Of a DNA stretch of 64,000 nucleotides, positions 18,301-26,540 are shown one piece after another. The notes beneath the pieces were generated by a model. That model saw only the letters and a list, made by a program, of their open reading frames with translations. It did not search any database and had not been told where the DNA came from. Within the stretch, counting starts at the first letter, position 1, and the number at the start of each line of letters is the position of its first letter. The position numbers and the translations under genes are program-made. Location: positions 806,001 through 870,000 of the forward strand of contig CANGYH010000001.1 of NCBI GenBank assembly GCA_947458545.1, read 5' to 3'. The DNA is from Cytophagaceae bacterium. Its GTDB lineage: Bacteria > Bacteroidota > Bacteroidia > Cytophagales > Flexibacteraceae.

Positions 18301-18965
18301 TAGCTGCTGGCAATACAACGATCTGCGAAGGCACCAGCCTGACGCTGCAAACGGCAGGCACTGGCCTTACCGTTTGGAACTCAGGCGCCAACGGAAGCCA
18401 GCTTAGCGTAAATGCTGCGGGCAGCTACAGCGCCCAAACGGTAGCGTTAGGTTGCACCAGCCAGGTAAGCAACATCGTACAGGTAAGCGTAAGCGCACGG
18501 CCTGCCCAACCAACGGTAGAGACGGTGGGAGCCGACTCTCTGCAAGCCTCTGTGGCAGCAGATGGGTATGTCTGGACGCTGGACGGCAATGTACTACCCG
18601 TCATTTCTCGCAAGATTAGGCCGGTTGCTACGGGTACCTATGCCGTAACGGCCGTGAACCTGCCCGGTTGCCAGAGCGCAGCCAGCGCGGGCCTGCTTTT
18701 CACCTTAACAGGGCTGCAGCGCACCACGGCAGCCGGTAACCTGCAACTGGCCCCTAACCCCGCCGCCGACTATATCGTGCTCAAAGGCCTGGCCCCCGGC
18801 ACACAGCTGGAGGTGGTAGATGCCACGGGTCGCAGCTGGGCGCAGCAGGCCGCTGTGGAAGCTACCCATACCCTCCCCTTGCCCACGATGCCGGCCGGAG
18901 CCTACGTACTCCGCGCCACCGGGGCCGACGGTCGGGTGCAAACGGCAAGGTTTGTAAAACAATAG
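15318..18965 (+). CDS. Large secreted Ig-like repeat protein with T9SS type A sorting domain
   Basis: A surface or secreted protein of 1215 residues with a signal peptide ending near APKAQAQ. Residues of about 80-235 begin with NGDFEAGATGF and contain GNDFALDDIQF; this is the layout of a carbohydrate-binding jelly-roll (CBM4/9 or similar). From about 260 to 1120 there are around ten tandem units of 75-85 residues, each with the pattern C-x-G-x-x-V-x-L-T-S, a short gap, then W-S-N/T-G-A-T, T-V and G-T-Y-T-V and a closing Cys, typical of bacterial Ig-like or PKD-like adhesin modules. The last 80 residues (LQLAPNPAADYIVL to FVKQ) are a type A CTD. The unit number makes it a rod-like surface protein; the ligand is unknown. 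Confidence 0.92.
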   Translation: MRKIFSLTLGLCLAVLCAPKAQAQYSICRLDSVQMSTNPADLFEWIPATGLDDPFSPTPMASPATTTTYTVRRLITSTNLIANGDFEAGATGFGSQYRDSTDINREGYYAITTNPTQNHIAMNPCRDHTSGQGRMMVINGDAVANRTVWEQVISVTPNTNYAFSAWINTGVSGGSEATLQFSIGGQLIGSQFVAQFRPCSWRQFYATWNSGTATTAIIRLVNRNTAREGNDFALDDIQFRSFVTNTEQKTVTVKPIDASPLVTAGDLTPCQGQTTTLTGPGGKAGYIWNDGLTDASRTVATDGDFVLRTLGSNQCYSFPSDTVRVRIQPLPNAPVISVLSGSTSICPGDSLQLQATAADGYLWSTGATGQVLTVRAGGTYTAQAVSAQGCQSVASNPITVSQRSRPSQPRVTFSGDTVFCQGGSLTITSSFSTNNFWSTGATTRAITVTESGQYWVYAQASSQGACPSLKRFINVSVSGAGQRPVVTAQGSTTLCPGGSVALTSNFPNGNVWSNGATTQSITVTQAGSYTVTTTTPGCGAATSVAVQVSVAAVGAAPTISAPANRNLCTGETITLTSSAATGNLWSNGATSASITVSEAGTYTVRQVVGACTTAASQGITVTVAPRPSRPSVSAASATTFCEGGSVILTSSAGTGNLWSNGATTASITVSAGGRYYVRATAQGCTSDTSRHVVVRVNAAPPIPTITPPSVAPLCEGQTVTLTSSHAGDNLWSNGANSRSITLQGVGSQTYSVQAFSAEGCPSGNSPGVTVTINPRPATPTISGPTSVCPGNTVTLTSSASTGNVWSTGATTGTLNAGPGTYTVQTVAQGCSSLASAPLTVTQLSLTAPTISAGGPTTFCQGGSVTLSAPSAGLWSNGQTSSSITVSSSGSFNLRTVAQGCTSQVSQPVVVTVNPVPAQPSIQASGPLTFCAGGNVTLSSSTASGNIWSNGQTTPALQVGQTGTYTVQAVALGCSSQASTPVVVTVNPVPAAPTVVAAGNTTICEGTSLTLQTAGTGLTVWNSGANGSQLSVNAAGSYSAQTVALGCTSQVSNIVQVSVSARPAQPTVETVGADSLQASVAADGYVWTLDGNVLPVISRKIRPVATGTYAVTAVNLPGCQSAASAGLLFTLTGLQRTTAAGNLQLAPNPAADYIVLKGLAPGTQLEVVDATGRSWAQQAAVEATHTLPLPTMPAGAYVLRATGADGRVQTARFVKQ
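16560..18500 (+). repeat. In-frame tandem repeats coding for Ig-like modules
   Basis: Nucleotide copies of a 220-260-base unit, recognisable by recurring segments such as TGGAGCAACGG and GCCACCAC. The similarity is visible at DNA level, so recent duplication or recombination between units is likely. Confidence 0.7.
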
Positions 18966-18989
18966 CAGCCAGAACACTTCAGCAACCAA

Positions 18990-19018
18990 GCCCCCTGCCC
19001 GGCAGGGGGCTTTTGTTT
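18990..19018 (+). terminator. Intrinsic terminator after the Ig-repeat gene
   Basis: GCCCCCTGCC (18990-18999) is followed at once by its complement (19001-19010) and TTTTGTTT, 25 bases after the stop codon. Confidence 0.8.
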
Positions 19019-19052
19019 GGCACACAAGCATATGGAGGCAAGACCTGCATGG

Positions 19053-19079
19053 TAGCTTTGGGGCGATTTCTGATCGCCC
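19053..19079 (+). promoter_or_regulatory. -7 box and leader stem-loop of the Nudix gene
   Basis: TAGCTTTG (19053-19060) fits TAnnTTTG. The next bases form a perfect 7-bp hairpin, GGGCGAT (19061-19067) with ATCGCCC (19073-19079), ending one base before the start codon. The ribosome entry region would lie inside this hairpin, so it may control translation or mRNA stability. Confidence 0.5.
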
Positions 19080-19080
19080 C

Positions 19081-19638
19081 ATGAAACCACAAGAGCAGCA
19101 ACAATCGCCCTGGCAAACCCTTAGCTCTGAGGAGCGCTATGCCAACCCTTGGATCAGCGTGCGGCACGAGGAGGTCATAAACCCAAGCGGCGGCCGGGGG
19201 ATTTATGGGGTGGTATCTTTCAAGAACATGGCCATCGGGGTGGTACCCGTAGATGCCGAAGGCTATACCTACTTGGTAGGCCAATACCGATATACACTGA
19301 ACCAGTACAGCTGGGAGATTCCCGAAGGCGGCGGGCCCATGCAAGAGCATCCGCTAGACACAGCCAAGCGAGAGCTGTTAGAAGAAACCGGCCTAACAGC
19401 CAACCACTGGGAAGACCTCGGGATGATACACACGAGCAACTCTGTGACGGACGAGTTTGGCTACCTCTACCTGGCCCAGGACCTGGCCCAGGGCACCGCC
19501 GCACCCGAAGAAACCGAGGACCTTAAAGTCTGGCGCCTGCAGCTGGCCGAGGCCATCGCGATGTGTATGCGCGGGGAAATCACCGACTCGTTGAGCCTAG
19601 CCGGGTTGCTGAAGGCGGGGCGGCGGCTGGGGATTTAA
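19081..19638 (+). CDS. Nudix hydrolase (ADP-ribose pyrophosphatase-like)
   Basis: A cytosolic pyrophosphohydrolase of 185 residues. The Nudix box is complete: GGGPMQEHPLDTAKRELLEETGL (about 82-104), matching G-x5-E-x7-R-E-x2-E-E-x-G with the first E inside EHPLDTA. The N-terminal part (RYANPWISVRHEEVINPSG) is that of the ADP-sugar/NDP-sugar branch related to NudF. It converges on sucB with a terminator between. Confidence 0.88.
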   Translation: MKPQEQQQSPWQTLSSEERYANPWISVRHEEVINPSGGRGIYGVVSFKNMAIGVVPVDAEGYTYLVGQYRYTLNQYSWEIPEGGGPMQEHPLDTAKRELLEETGLTANHWEDLGMIHTSNSVTDEFGYLYLAQDLAQGTAAPEETEDLKVWRLQLAEAIAMCMRGEITDSLSLAGLLKAGRRLGI

Positions 19639-19649
19639 AGGGCACAAAA

Positions 19650-19675
19650 AAGCCCAGCCTGGAGAGACTGGGCTT
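19650..19675 (-). terminator. Intrinsic terminator of sucB
   Basis: AAGCCCAG (19650-19657) pairs with CTGGGCTT (19668-19675). The A tract at 19645-19651 gives a U tract on the minus strand. Confidence 0.7.
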
Positions 19676-19697
19676 ACAAGATTGGGAGACGGGTTGC

Positions 19698-21218
19698 CTA
19701 AACCTCCAGCAGGAGGCGCAGGGGCTCCTCTAGGAGTTGCTTGACACGTACCAGGAAGCTGACAGACTCTCGGCCGTCTATGATGCGGTGGTCGTAGCTA
19801 AGGGCGATGTACATCATCGGGCGGATGACAATCTCTCCGTTGACGACGACCGGGCGCTCCACGATGTTGTGCATGCCCAAAATGGCAGACTGCGGTGCGT
19901 TGATGATGGGTGTGGACATCATCGAACCGAAGACGCCACCATTGGTGATGGTGAAGGTGCCACCGGTCATCTCATCGATGGTCAGCTTGTTGTCTCGGGC
20001 GCGGCCTGCGAGGCGGACGACCTCTTTCTCAATCTCGGCAAAACCCATCTGCTCGGCATTGCGGATGACGGGCACCACCAGGCCTTTGGGGGCAGATACA
20101 GCGATAGAGACATCCACAAAGTCGTTGTAGACGATTTCGTCACCTTCGATGCGGGCGTTGACGGCGGGCCACTCCATCAGGGCCGTGCAGCAGGCCTTGG
20201 TAAAGAAGCTCATGAAGCCGAGGCCGACCTCGTGCTTCTCTTTGAACTTGTCTTTGTACTTGGCGCGCAGGTCCATGATGGGCTTCATGTCCACCTCGTT
20301 GAAGGTGGTCAGCATGGCCGTCTCGTTCTTAACGGCGACAAGGCGGCGCGCCACCGTGCGCCGCAGGGGCGACATGGCCGTGCGGCGCTCGTTACGATCT
20401 CCTATGGCGGCAGGGGCCGGAGCAGCAGCGGAGGCTGCAGCGGGCTTGGCAGCCGGGGCCGGGGCTTGCTGTGCCTTCAGCACGTCGTCTTTCATGATGC
20501 GGCCACCGGGGCCCGTGCCCTGAAGGCTTGAGGCATCCAGGCCTTTGTCTGCCAGAATGTTGGCAGCCACTGGGCTGGCATTAACACCAGCGGAGGCGGC
20601 ATGTGCGGTGGGCTGGGCTGCAGCAGCAGGTGCAGCGGGCGCTGAAGAAGGCGCGGCTGCCGGAGCACCGGCACCTTGCTCGATGCGGCAGATCAGGTCT
20701 CCGATTTGAAGCGTCTGGCCCTTTTGGGCGGCGTGCCGGAGTGTGCCAGCAACCTCGGCGGTCAGCTCGAAGGTGGCCTTGTCTGACTCGATCTCGCAGA
20801 TCATCTCGTCTTGGGCTACCTGGGCACCGTCTTCTTTGGTCCAGTTGGCGATGATGACCTCGGTGATAGACTCGCCCACCGTAGGTACACGCATCTCGCG
20901 GATGGCGGCAGGCTGGGCGGGCGTGGTGGCAGGGGCAGCAGCAGGTGCCGGGGTAGAAGGGGCGGCGGCTGTAGGCGCTGCCTGTCCGGCCTCTATGCGA
21001 CAGACAAGACCACCGATGGGGAGCGTCTGGCCTTCGTTGGCTAGCACGCGTAGTACACCGGCGGCAGGGGCGTTGAGCTCGAAGGTAGCCTTGTCAGACT
21101 CGAGGTCGCAGAGTACCTCGTCTTGCTTTATCGTATCGCCGTCCTTTTTGTGCCAGGTAGCGATGGTTACCTCGGTGATGGACTCGCCCACGGCGGGCAC
21201 GTTGACATCTAAGTTCAT
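19698..21218 (-). CDS. sucB: 2-oxoglutarate dehydrogenase E2 (dihydrolipoyl succinyltransferase) with two lipoyl domains
   Basis: Core of the 2-oxoglutarate dehydrogenase complex; transfers succinyl from lipoate to CoA. The start [13 protein letters not shown] at 21218 gives 506 residues. Two lipoyl domains are present, at about 1-78 and 106-181, each with ESDKATFEL (Lys43 and Lys147 lipoylated), joined by an Ala/Pro linker. The E3-binding domain is near 210-250 ([17 protein letters not shown]). The catalytic domain ends with [18 protein letters not shown], containing the His-Asp pair. E. coli SucB has one lipoyl domain. It follows sucA on the same strand with a 111-base gap that holds a TACCTTTG box. 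Confidence 0.93.
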   Translation of the reverse strand: MNLDVNVPAVGESITEVTIATWHKKDGDTIKQDEVLCDLESDKATFELNAPAAGVLRVLANEGQTLPIGGLVCRIEAGQAAPTAAAPSTPAPAAAPATTPAQPAAIREMRVPTVGESITEVIIANWTKEDGAQVAQDEMICEIESDKATFELTAEVAGTLRHAAQKGQTLQIGDLICRIEQGAGAPAAAPSSAPAAPAAAAQPTAHAASAGVNASPVAANILADKGLDASSLQGTGPGGRIMKDDVLKAQQAPAPAAKPAAASAAAPAPAAIGDRNERRTAMSPLRRTVARRLVAVKNETAMLTTFNEVDMKPIMDLRAKYKDKFKEKHEVGLGFMSFFTKACCTALMEWPAVNARIEGDEIVYNDFVDVSIAVSAPKGLVVPVIRNAEQMGFAEIEKEVVRLAGRARDNKLTIDEMTGGTFTITNGGVFGSMMSTPIINAPQSAILGMHNIVERPVVVNGEIVIRPMMYIALSYDHRIIDGRESVSFLVRVKQLLEEPLRLLLEV

Positions 21219-21268
21219 GAACGTTGGTGGCCCCATGCCTAATGGCTGCGAGCCTGTTTTTGCCGCGG

Positions 21269-21276
21269 CAAAGGTA
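21269..21276 (-). promoter_or_regulatory. Possible internal -7 box upstream of sucB
   Basis: On the minus strand TACCTTTG fits TAnnTTTG, 50 bases before the sucB start, in the gap after sucA. No -33 motif seen. It would allow sucB to be transcribed apart from sucA. Confidence 0.35.
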
Positions 21277-21329
21277 GGCCGCGGCGGGTGTTTAAGGGTA
21301 TGGATGGGTACCTGAAAGCTGCACCTGCC

Positions 21330-24104
21330 CTAGCCGGCAACGCCCTTGCTGTCCACCGTTGGTTTGGCGGCGGGGGCTGGGCTGGGGACGGCACGCTCCA
21401 GTATGTCTTTCTGCTCTTGGGCGTGGACTTTGGCATAGCCGGTGGCCGGGCTGGCGCTGGGCTTGCGGGCGATAACGTCGAAGGCGCGGCCGCGGAGCAT
21501 CCGGAGCATGTAGCTGTAGTAGCCCATGTTTTCGGGCTCCTCTTGCACCCAGACGAGCTCTGCTTTGGCAAAGGGGGCCAGGGCTGCCTCAAACTGCTTG
21601 GCCGGGAAGGGGGCCAACTGCTCGAAGCGGACGATGGCGATGTCTTTGCGGCCTGACTTTTGAAGCGTTTCGGCTAGCTCATAGTAGATTTTGCCGCTGC
21701 AGAGCAAGACGCGCTTCACCTTCTTGGGGTCTGCCGGGGCATCTACGATAACCTCGCGGAAGCTGCCCTGGGTGAAGGCACTGAGCGGCGAGACGGCCGC
21801 CGGATGCCGCAGCAGCGACTTGGGCGACATGACGATGCTCGGCTTGCGGAAGGGCAACGCCATCTGCCTGCGGAGCATGTGGAAGAAGTTGGCAGGCTCG
21901 GTGATGTTGCACACGAACATGTTGTACTCTGCCGATAGCTGCAAGAAGCGCTCGGGGCGGGCGTTGCTGTGCTCGGGGCCCTGGCCCTCGTAGCCGTGGG
22001 GCAGCAGGCAAACCAGGCCCGTCATCCGCTGCCACTTCGTCTCCGAGCAACTGATGAACTGGTCTATCATCGTTTGGGCGCCGTTGGCAAAGTCGCCAAA
22101 CTGAGCTTCCCAAATCACCAGAGCGTTGGGGTTGGCCATGGCGTAGCCAAACTCAAAGCCGAGCACGCCATACTCGCTCAGCAGGCTGTTGTAAATCTCC
22201 AGCGGGTAAGGGCCCACGCCATTCAGGCTGTTGTGCTCTTGGTTGGTTTCGGCGTCGTGCAATACGGCGTGGCGGTGGCTAAAGGTGCCCCGCTGCACGT
22301 CTTGCCCCGTGAGGCGTACCTGCTTACCCTCTGCCAAGATGCTGCCGTAGGCAAGCAATTCTGCAGCAGCCCAGTTGAGGGGCTGGCCCTCAAAAAACAT
22401 CTGCTTGCGGTCTTGCAGCAGCTTGTCTATTTGCTTGAGGGGCTTAAAGCCCTTGGGCAAGGCTACCAGGGCCTTGGCTACCTTTTCTATGGTAGCGGCA
22501 TCTATGCCGGTGGCGGGGCTTTGGTCAAAGTCTGCCGGTGTGGAGCGGCGCAGGCCTTTCCAGTCTTCCTCCAGCTTCTGATAGACGTAGGGCAGCGGTT
22601 GCTGCTTCACCTCGTTGAAGCGGTCTTGCAGCATGGCGCGGAACTCGGCATCCATGCGCTTGGCCAGCTCAGCATCAACGTCTCCACGCTCTATGAGGCG
22701 CTGGTTGTAGATCTCGCGCGGGTTAGGCTTTTGGCCGATGAGGTTGTAGAGCGAGGGCTGGGTGAATTTGGGCTCGTCAGACTCGTTGTGGCCGTGCCGC
22801 CGGTAGCAGACCATATCGATGAAGATGTCTTGCCCAAACTTCTGGCGGAACTCCACGGCCAGCTCACAAGCAAACACGACGGCCTCCGGGTCGTCTCCGT
22901 TTACGTGGAAGACGGGGGCGTATATCGTCTTGGCAACGTCGGTGCAGTAGGTAGAGCTGCGGGCATCGTCGAAGTCCGTCGTGAAACCTACCTGGTTGTT
23001 GATCACAAAGTGCAGCGTGCCCCCGGTGGTGAAACCCTTCAGGTAGGCCATTTGGCTTACCTCGTACACGATGCCCTGGCCTGCCACAGCCGCATCGCCG
23101 TGGATGAGGATGGGCAGCACCTTGCTGAAGTCTGCACCGTAGTTGTGGTCGCCTTTGGCGCGGGCAAAACCCTCAACTACGGGGTTGACCGCCTCCAGGT
23201 GGCTGGGGTTGGGGCAGAGCTTGACGTCTATCTTTTGGCCGGGCACCAGCTCTAGCTGGCTGCTGTAGCCCATGTGGTACTTTACGTCGCCATCGCCCAT
23301 GGTGAGGTCTGGCTTGGCCGTACCCTCAAACTCAGAGAAGATGTGGGCGTAGGTCTTACCCATGATGTTGGCCAGCACGTTGAGGCGGCCACGGTGGGCC
23401 ATGCCCATGACAGACTCTGCCACGCCCAGTTGGCTGGCCTTGGCCAGAATGGCATCCAGCGCGGGGATGGTGGTCTCGCCACCCTCTAGCGAGAAACGCT
23501 TTTGGCCGACGTACTTGGTGTGCAGGAAGTTCTCGAAGACGACGGCCTCGTTGAGCTTGGCCAGGATGCGCTTCTTCTGCTCGGGCGATGGTTGGTAGGT
23601 AGGCCAGGCCTCGATGCGCTCTTGGAGCCAGTTGCGGGCCTCCATGTGGCGCATGTAGGTGTACTCGAAGCCGATGGGCCCCTCGTATATGAGGTGGAGC
23701 CGATCCAGGATTTGGCGTAGGGTAGCCTTGCCCAGGCCTAGCTGATGGCCAGCCTCGAAGGTGCTATCTAGATCTGCGTCAGCGAGACCGAAGTCTGCCA
23801 GGTTGAGGTAGGCATTGCGTGGCTTGCGGGGCCGCACGGGGTTGGTGCGGCTGCGCAGGTGTGCCCGGCTGCGGTAGCCGTTTATCAGGTCTAGCACCTG
23901 AATCTCTTTAGACGACACGCCCGATGCTGCCTGGGTGCCCTTGCCGTTGGTGGGGGCGCGGTCTCCGTAGCGGGTGGCCAGGTCAAATCCTTCGAAGAAG
24001 CGACGCCAGCCCTCGTCCACAGCGGCGGGGTTGGCTTTGTAGGCTTGGTATAGCTCGTCGGTGGCGGCAACGTCTGCGTTGCTCAAATACGAGTAGGCAT
24101 CCAT
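21330..24104 (-). CDS. sucA: 2-oxoglutarate dehydrogenase E1
   Basis: Thiamine diphosphate-dependent decarboxylase of the TCA cycle, 924 residues, the usual length. The N terminus MDAYSYLSNADVAATDELYQAYKANP is the E2-binding helix typical of E1o. Later segments FEYTYMRHMEARNWLQERIE, GMAHRGRLNVLANIMGK, YHMGYSS and LIHGDAAVAGQGIVYE are family hallmarks and hold the TPP pocket. The start is placed at 24104; the open frame continues 28 codons upstream without family similarity. TAACTTCG, one base off the -7 consensus, ends nine bases before the start. Confidence 0.96.
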   Translation of the reverse strand: MDAYSYLSNADVAATDELYQAYKANPAAVDEGWRRFFEGFDLATRYGDRAPTNGKGTQAASGVSSKEIQVLDLINGYRSRAHLRSRTNPVRPRKPRNAYLNLADFGLADADLDSTFEAGHQLGLGKATLRQILDRLHLIYEGPIGFEYTYMRHMEARNWLQERIEAWPTYQPSPEQKKRILAKLNEAVVFENFLHTKYVGQKRFSLEGGETTIPALDAILAKASQLGVAESVMGMAHRGRLNVLANIMGKTYAHIFSEFEGTAKPDLTMGDGDVKYHMGYSSQLELVPGQKIDVKLCPNPSHLEAVNPVVEGFARAKGDHNYGADFSKVLPILIHGDAAVAGQGIVYEVSQMAYLKGFTTGGTLHFVINNQVGFTTDFDDARSSTYCTDVAKTIYAPVFHVNGDDPEAVVFACELAVEFRQKFGQDIFIDMVCYRRHGHNESDEPKFTQPSLYNLIGQKPNPREIYNQRLIERGDVDAELAKRMDAEFRAMLQDRFNEVKQQPLPYVYQKLEEDWKGLRRSTPADFDQSPATGIDAATIEKVAKALVALPKGFKPLKQIDKLLQDRKQMFFEGQPLNWAAAELLAYGSILAEGKQVRLTGQDVQRGTFSHRHAVLHDAETNQEHNSLNGVGPYPLEIYNSLLSEYGVLGFEFGYAMANPNALVIWEAQFGDFANGAQTMIDQFISCSETKWQRMTGLVCLLPHGYEGQGPEHSNARPERFLQLSAEYNMFVCNITEPANFFHMLRRQMALPFRKPSIVMSPKSLLRHPAAVSPLSAFTQGSFREVIVDAPADPKKVKRVLLCSGKIYYELAETLQKSGRKDIAIVRFEQLAPFPAKQFEAALAPFAKAELVWVQEEPENMGYYSYMLRMLRGRAFDVIARKPSASPATGYAKVHAQEQKDILERAVPSPAPAAKPTVDSKGVAG

Positions 24105-24247
24105 CTTAGGGGGCGAAGTTAGGGCCAAGGTGGGGGTTGGCCGCCTGTATGTCATACAAAACCTGGGCCAAGGGCCCAGGGTTGCCAAAAAGTTGACCCA
24201 AGGTAACCTAGTAACAGATGGGCGCAGGGCCCGTACCTTTCAGCACG

Positions 24248-24436
24248 ATGGAGAATTATGCCAAATGGTCTGGCATGGCGTTTCAGATGCTGGCTACGAT
24301 AGGTCTTTGCACCTGGGGCGGCATCTGGCTGGACGACCACTACCAGATGAAATTTCCCGTTTGGACGCTAAGCCTGGCCTTGCTGGGCGTTGTAGCCAGC
24401 CTGGTGTCGGTCATACGGTCTATACCTAAGGGGTAG
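24248..24436 (+). CDS. AtpZ/AtpI-like small membrane protein
   Basis: A protein of 62 residues with two transmembrane helices (about 8-27 and 37-57) joined by the loop GGIWLDDHYQMKFP. Gly-Gly-x-Trp-Leu-Asp followed by a short polar loop is typical of the AtpZ/AtpI family, assembly or ion-uptake helpers of F-type ATPase. No atp genes lie in the window. The start is ATG 24248, where TACCTTTC, close to a -7 box, ends six bases before it. The next gene, ispD, has its own promoter box. Confidence 0.75.
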   Translation: MENYAKWSGMAFQMLATIGLCTWGGIWLDDHYQMKFPVWTLSLALLGVVASLVSVIRSIPKG

Positions 24437-24440
24437 CCCT

Positions 24441-24448
24441 TAGCTTTG
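24441..24448 (+). promoter_or_regulatory. -7 box nine bases before the ispD start
   Basis: TAGCTTTG is a full match to TAnnTTTG. With nine bases to the ATG, the message would be leaderless or nearly so. No -33 TTG was found at 19-21 bases. Confidence 0.45.
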
Positions 24449-24457
24449 GCCCTGCAA

Positions 24458-25108
24458 ATGGAGCGATATGCGATTTTGGTGGCCGGTGGCAGCGGCACCC
24501 GCATGGGTGCGGCTGTGCCCAAGCAGTTTCTGCCCCTGGCCGACGGCACGCCTATCCTGGTGCAGACCTTCAGGTTATTTGCTGGGCTGCCGAGGGTGCA
24601 ACTGATAATTGTGCTGCCCGAGGCGCATTTGCCGCTGTGGCACCAACTGGCCAATGATTATGGCCTGGCGGCCCACCACGCCGTTGCAGGCGGCCCCACA
24701 CGCACCGCCTCGGTGGCGGCGGGAATGGGCCTGGTGCCCGATGATGCCCTGGTGGCCATCCACGACGGGGTGCGTCCCTACGCCACCGCTGACCTGATTG
24801 AGCGCTGCTATGCCACGGCCGCTACCACCGGGGCCGCCTGCGCCGCCGTGCCCAGCAAAGACAGCCTGCGCCAGCGAATGCCCGACGGTGGCAGCAGGGC
24901 CGTGCCGCGCGAGGACTTCTACCTGGTGCAAACGCCGCAGACTTTCAGCGCCCGGCTGTGGAAAGAGGCACTGGCCCAGGCCTCGGCAGATACGGTTTTT
25001 ACGGACGATGCCAGCCTGGTAGAGGCCGCCGGGCACACCATTGCCCTGGTAGAGGGCAGCTACGGCAATATCAAAATCACCACACCAGAGGATTTGCCCA
25101 GGGGCTAG
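24458..25108 (+). CDS. ispD: 2-C-methyl-D-erythritol 4-phosphate cytidylyltransferase
   Basis: Third step of the non-mevalonate isoprenoid pathway: forms CDP-methylerythritol. The enzyme has 216 residues. The nucleotide-binding loop LVAGGSGTRMGAAVPKQFLPL is at 7-27; VAIHDGVRPY and TPQTFSARLW with TDDASLVEA follow as in all IspD. ATG 24458 is chosen over the TTG four codons upstream, which lies inside the -7 box. Its stop codon shares the palindrome CTAG (25105-25108) with the stop of the convergent gldA gene. Confidence 0.95.
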   Translation: MERYAILVAGGSGTRMGAAVPKQFLPLADGTPILVQTFRLFAGLPRVQLIIVLPEAHLPLWHQLANDYGLAAHHAVAGGPTRTASVAAGMGLVPDDALVAIHDGVRPYATADLIERCYATAATTGAACAAVPSKDSLRQRMPDGGSRAVPREDFYLVQTPQTFSARLWKEALAQASADTVFTDDASLVEAAGHTIALVEGSYGNIKITTPEDLPRG

Positions 25109-26004
25109 GCGCCGGTGGCCTGGCGGAAAATCTCTTCCAGGCTTTGGGCCTGGCGGGTGAGGCTGCGCAGGTCTATGTTGTTGTCGGCGCAGTGGCGCAG
25201 GAGGGCGGCGCGGCCGGTGCGCTCGTCGGTAAAGGTGAGGGCGTAGGTGTACTTGCCTGCCATGCGGGCCGAGGCGATACCCTCCAGTGCGAGCAGGGCA
25301 TCAAGGTCGAGGGGTTTGTCTACCTCCAGGCTGAAGGTGGGGTTGCCTTGCTGGCCTACATCGCCTTCGGCGGCGATTTTACCTTTGTTGATGATGACGT
25401 AGCGGTTGCAGACGGCCTCTACCTCTTGCATGATGTGGGTGGAGAGGACAACCGTCTTCTCTGCCCCAATCTGCCGGATGAGGGCGCGTATCTCCAGAAT
25501 CTGGTTGGGATCTAGCCCGGTGGTGGGCTCATCTAGGATGAGTACGGGCGGGTTGTGCACCAGCGTCTGGGCCAGGCCTACACGCTGGCGGTAGCCTTTA
25601 GAGAGGGCGCCTATCTTCTTGTGGCGCTCGGCCTGGAGGCCGGTACGGTCTATGGCTTCTGCCACGCGCTTGGGCAAGAGTGCCCCCCCTACCCCATAGG
25701 TTTTGCCTGAGAAGGCCAGGTACTCTGGCACGTACATATCCAGGTAAAGCGGGTTGTGCTCTGGCAGGTAGCCGATGAGGGCCTTGGTAGCCATACCCTC
25801 TGCCTCGACGGGTTTGCCCATAACGGTTACCTGGCCTGCATCGGCCCGCAGGTAACCGGTGGCCACCTTCATGGTGGTGCTTTTGCCGGCTCCGTTGGGG
25901 CCCAGAAAGCCCAATACCTGCCCCGGCTGGGCCTGGAAGCTGATGGCATCTACGGCCAGGGTGCTGCCGTATTTTTTGGTGAGTTTATCTATGACGAGAG
26001 ACAC
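25105..26004 (-). CDS. gldA: ABC transporter ATP-binding protein, GldA-type
   Basis: ATPase of 299 residues: Walker [13 protein letters not shown] (about 35-46), Q-loop region [14 protein letters not shown], signature [13 protein letters not shown], Walker [14 protein letters not shown] and H-loop [11 protein letters not shown]. The phrase [16 protein letters not shown] is characteristic of GldA, the ATPase of the GldAFG transporter linked to gliding in Flavobacterium. GldF and GldG are not in the window. GTG start at 26004. The gene symbol rests on family resemblance; gliding itself is not shown. Confidence 0.8.
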   Translation of the reverse strand: MSLVIDKLTKKYGSTLAVDAISFQAQPGQVLGFLGPNGAGKSTTMKVATGYLRADAGQVTVMGKPVEAEGMATKALIGYLPEHNPLYLDMYVPEYLAFSGKTYGVGGALLPKRVAEAIDRTGLQAERHKKIGALSKGYRQRVGLAQTLVHNPPVLILDEPTTGLDPNQILEIRALIRQIGAEKTVVLSTHIMQEVEAVCNRYVIINKGKIAAEGDVGQQGNPTFSLEVDKPLDLDALLALEGIASARMAGKYTYALTFTDERTGRAALLRHCADNNIDLRSLTRQAQSLEEIFRQATGA

Positions 26005-26062
26005 GTGGGCAGTGGGGAGGCGAGCAAACCGGCGGGCGGCGGATGCACCGCGGGCCAGGGGC

Positions 26063-26515
26063 TCAAGACATGGTATCGTCTAGCAAAGCTAGCCTCTCTT
26101 GCACGTCGGCAAAGCCGGGGCGGTGGGCCAGGTGCTTGCCCAGGTGCGCCAAGATGCGCCCGGCCGTACCTAGGATACGGTCTCGATGGTCGCGATACGC
26201 ATCGGGCGTTGCGCCTGTGGCTTGCAGGTACTCGCGCTCTAGCACGGTGGCAAAGGAGGTAAAGTAGCTTTTGCCAAGCAGGTCCAGCAGGGTGTATAAG
26301 AAGATGAGCTCTGGGTCTGCCAGAGTGATCTTTCCGCCGGGGCCGGCATCATCCAGGCGGCCCTGGAGGTAGTCTGCAAGCTCAAAATCAAGCAGGTCGT
26401 TCCCTTTGATGCTGACGGAAAAGTCGTGGGCAAAGTCTATGCGGACCAGCCCGGCCAGCCTGAAGGCGGCCGCCAGCGTAGTTCTGACCTCGGGCAGCAA
26501 GGTGAGTTGGAGCAT
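26063..26515 (-). CDS. Conserved-looking protein of unknown function
   Basis: A protein of 150 residues, soluble and helical, with no signal peptide. The opening MLQLTLLPEVRTTLAAAFRLAGLVRIDF and acidic middle (GNDLLDFELADYLQG, DPELIFLYTLLDLLGKSYFTSFATVLERE) do not match a family I know. It sits 58 bases upstream of gldA on the same strand and may be co-transcribed. The ATG at 26515 is preferred to a longer frame because TATACTTG, one base from a -7 box, ends ten bases before it and the extra residues are not protein-like. Confidence 0.65.
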   Translation of the reverse strand: MLQLTLLPEVRTTLAAAFRLAGLVRIDFAHDFSVSIKGNDLLDFELADYLQGRLDDAGPGGKITLADPELIFLYTLLDLLGKSYFTSFATVLEREYLQATGATPDAYRDHRDRILGTAGRILAHLGKHLAHRPGFADVQERLALLDDTMS

Positions 26516-26540
26516 AGCAGGGCTGCAAGTATAGGCATTG

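Noticed and set aside
16560-18500. Repeats that might be taken for a CRISPR array or satellite DNA
   Set aside because: The period is 220-260 bases, the frame is kept and each unit codes for an Ig-like module.
21969-23255. A 428-codon open frame on the plus strand
   Set aside because: Antisense shadow of sucA, which is fully supported by conserved motifs.
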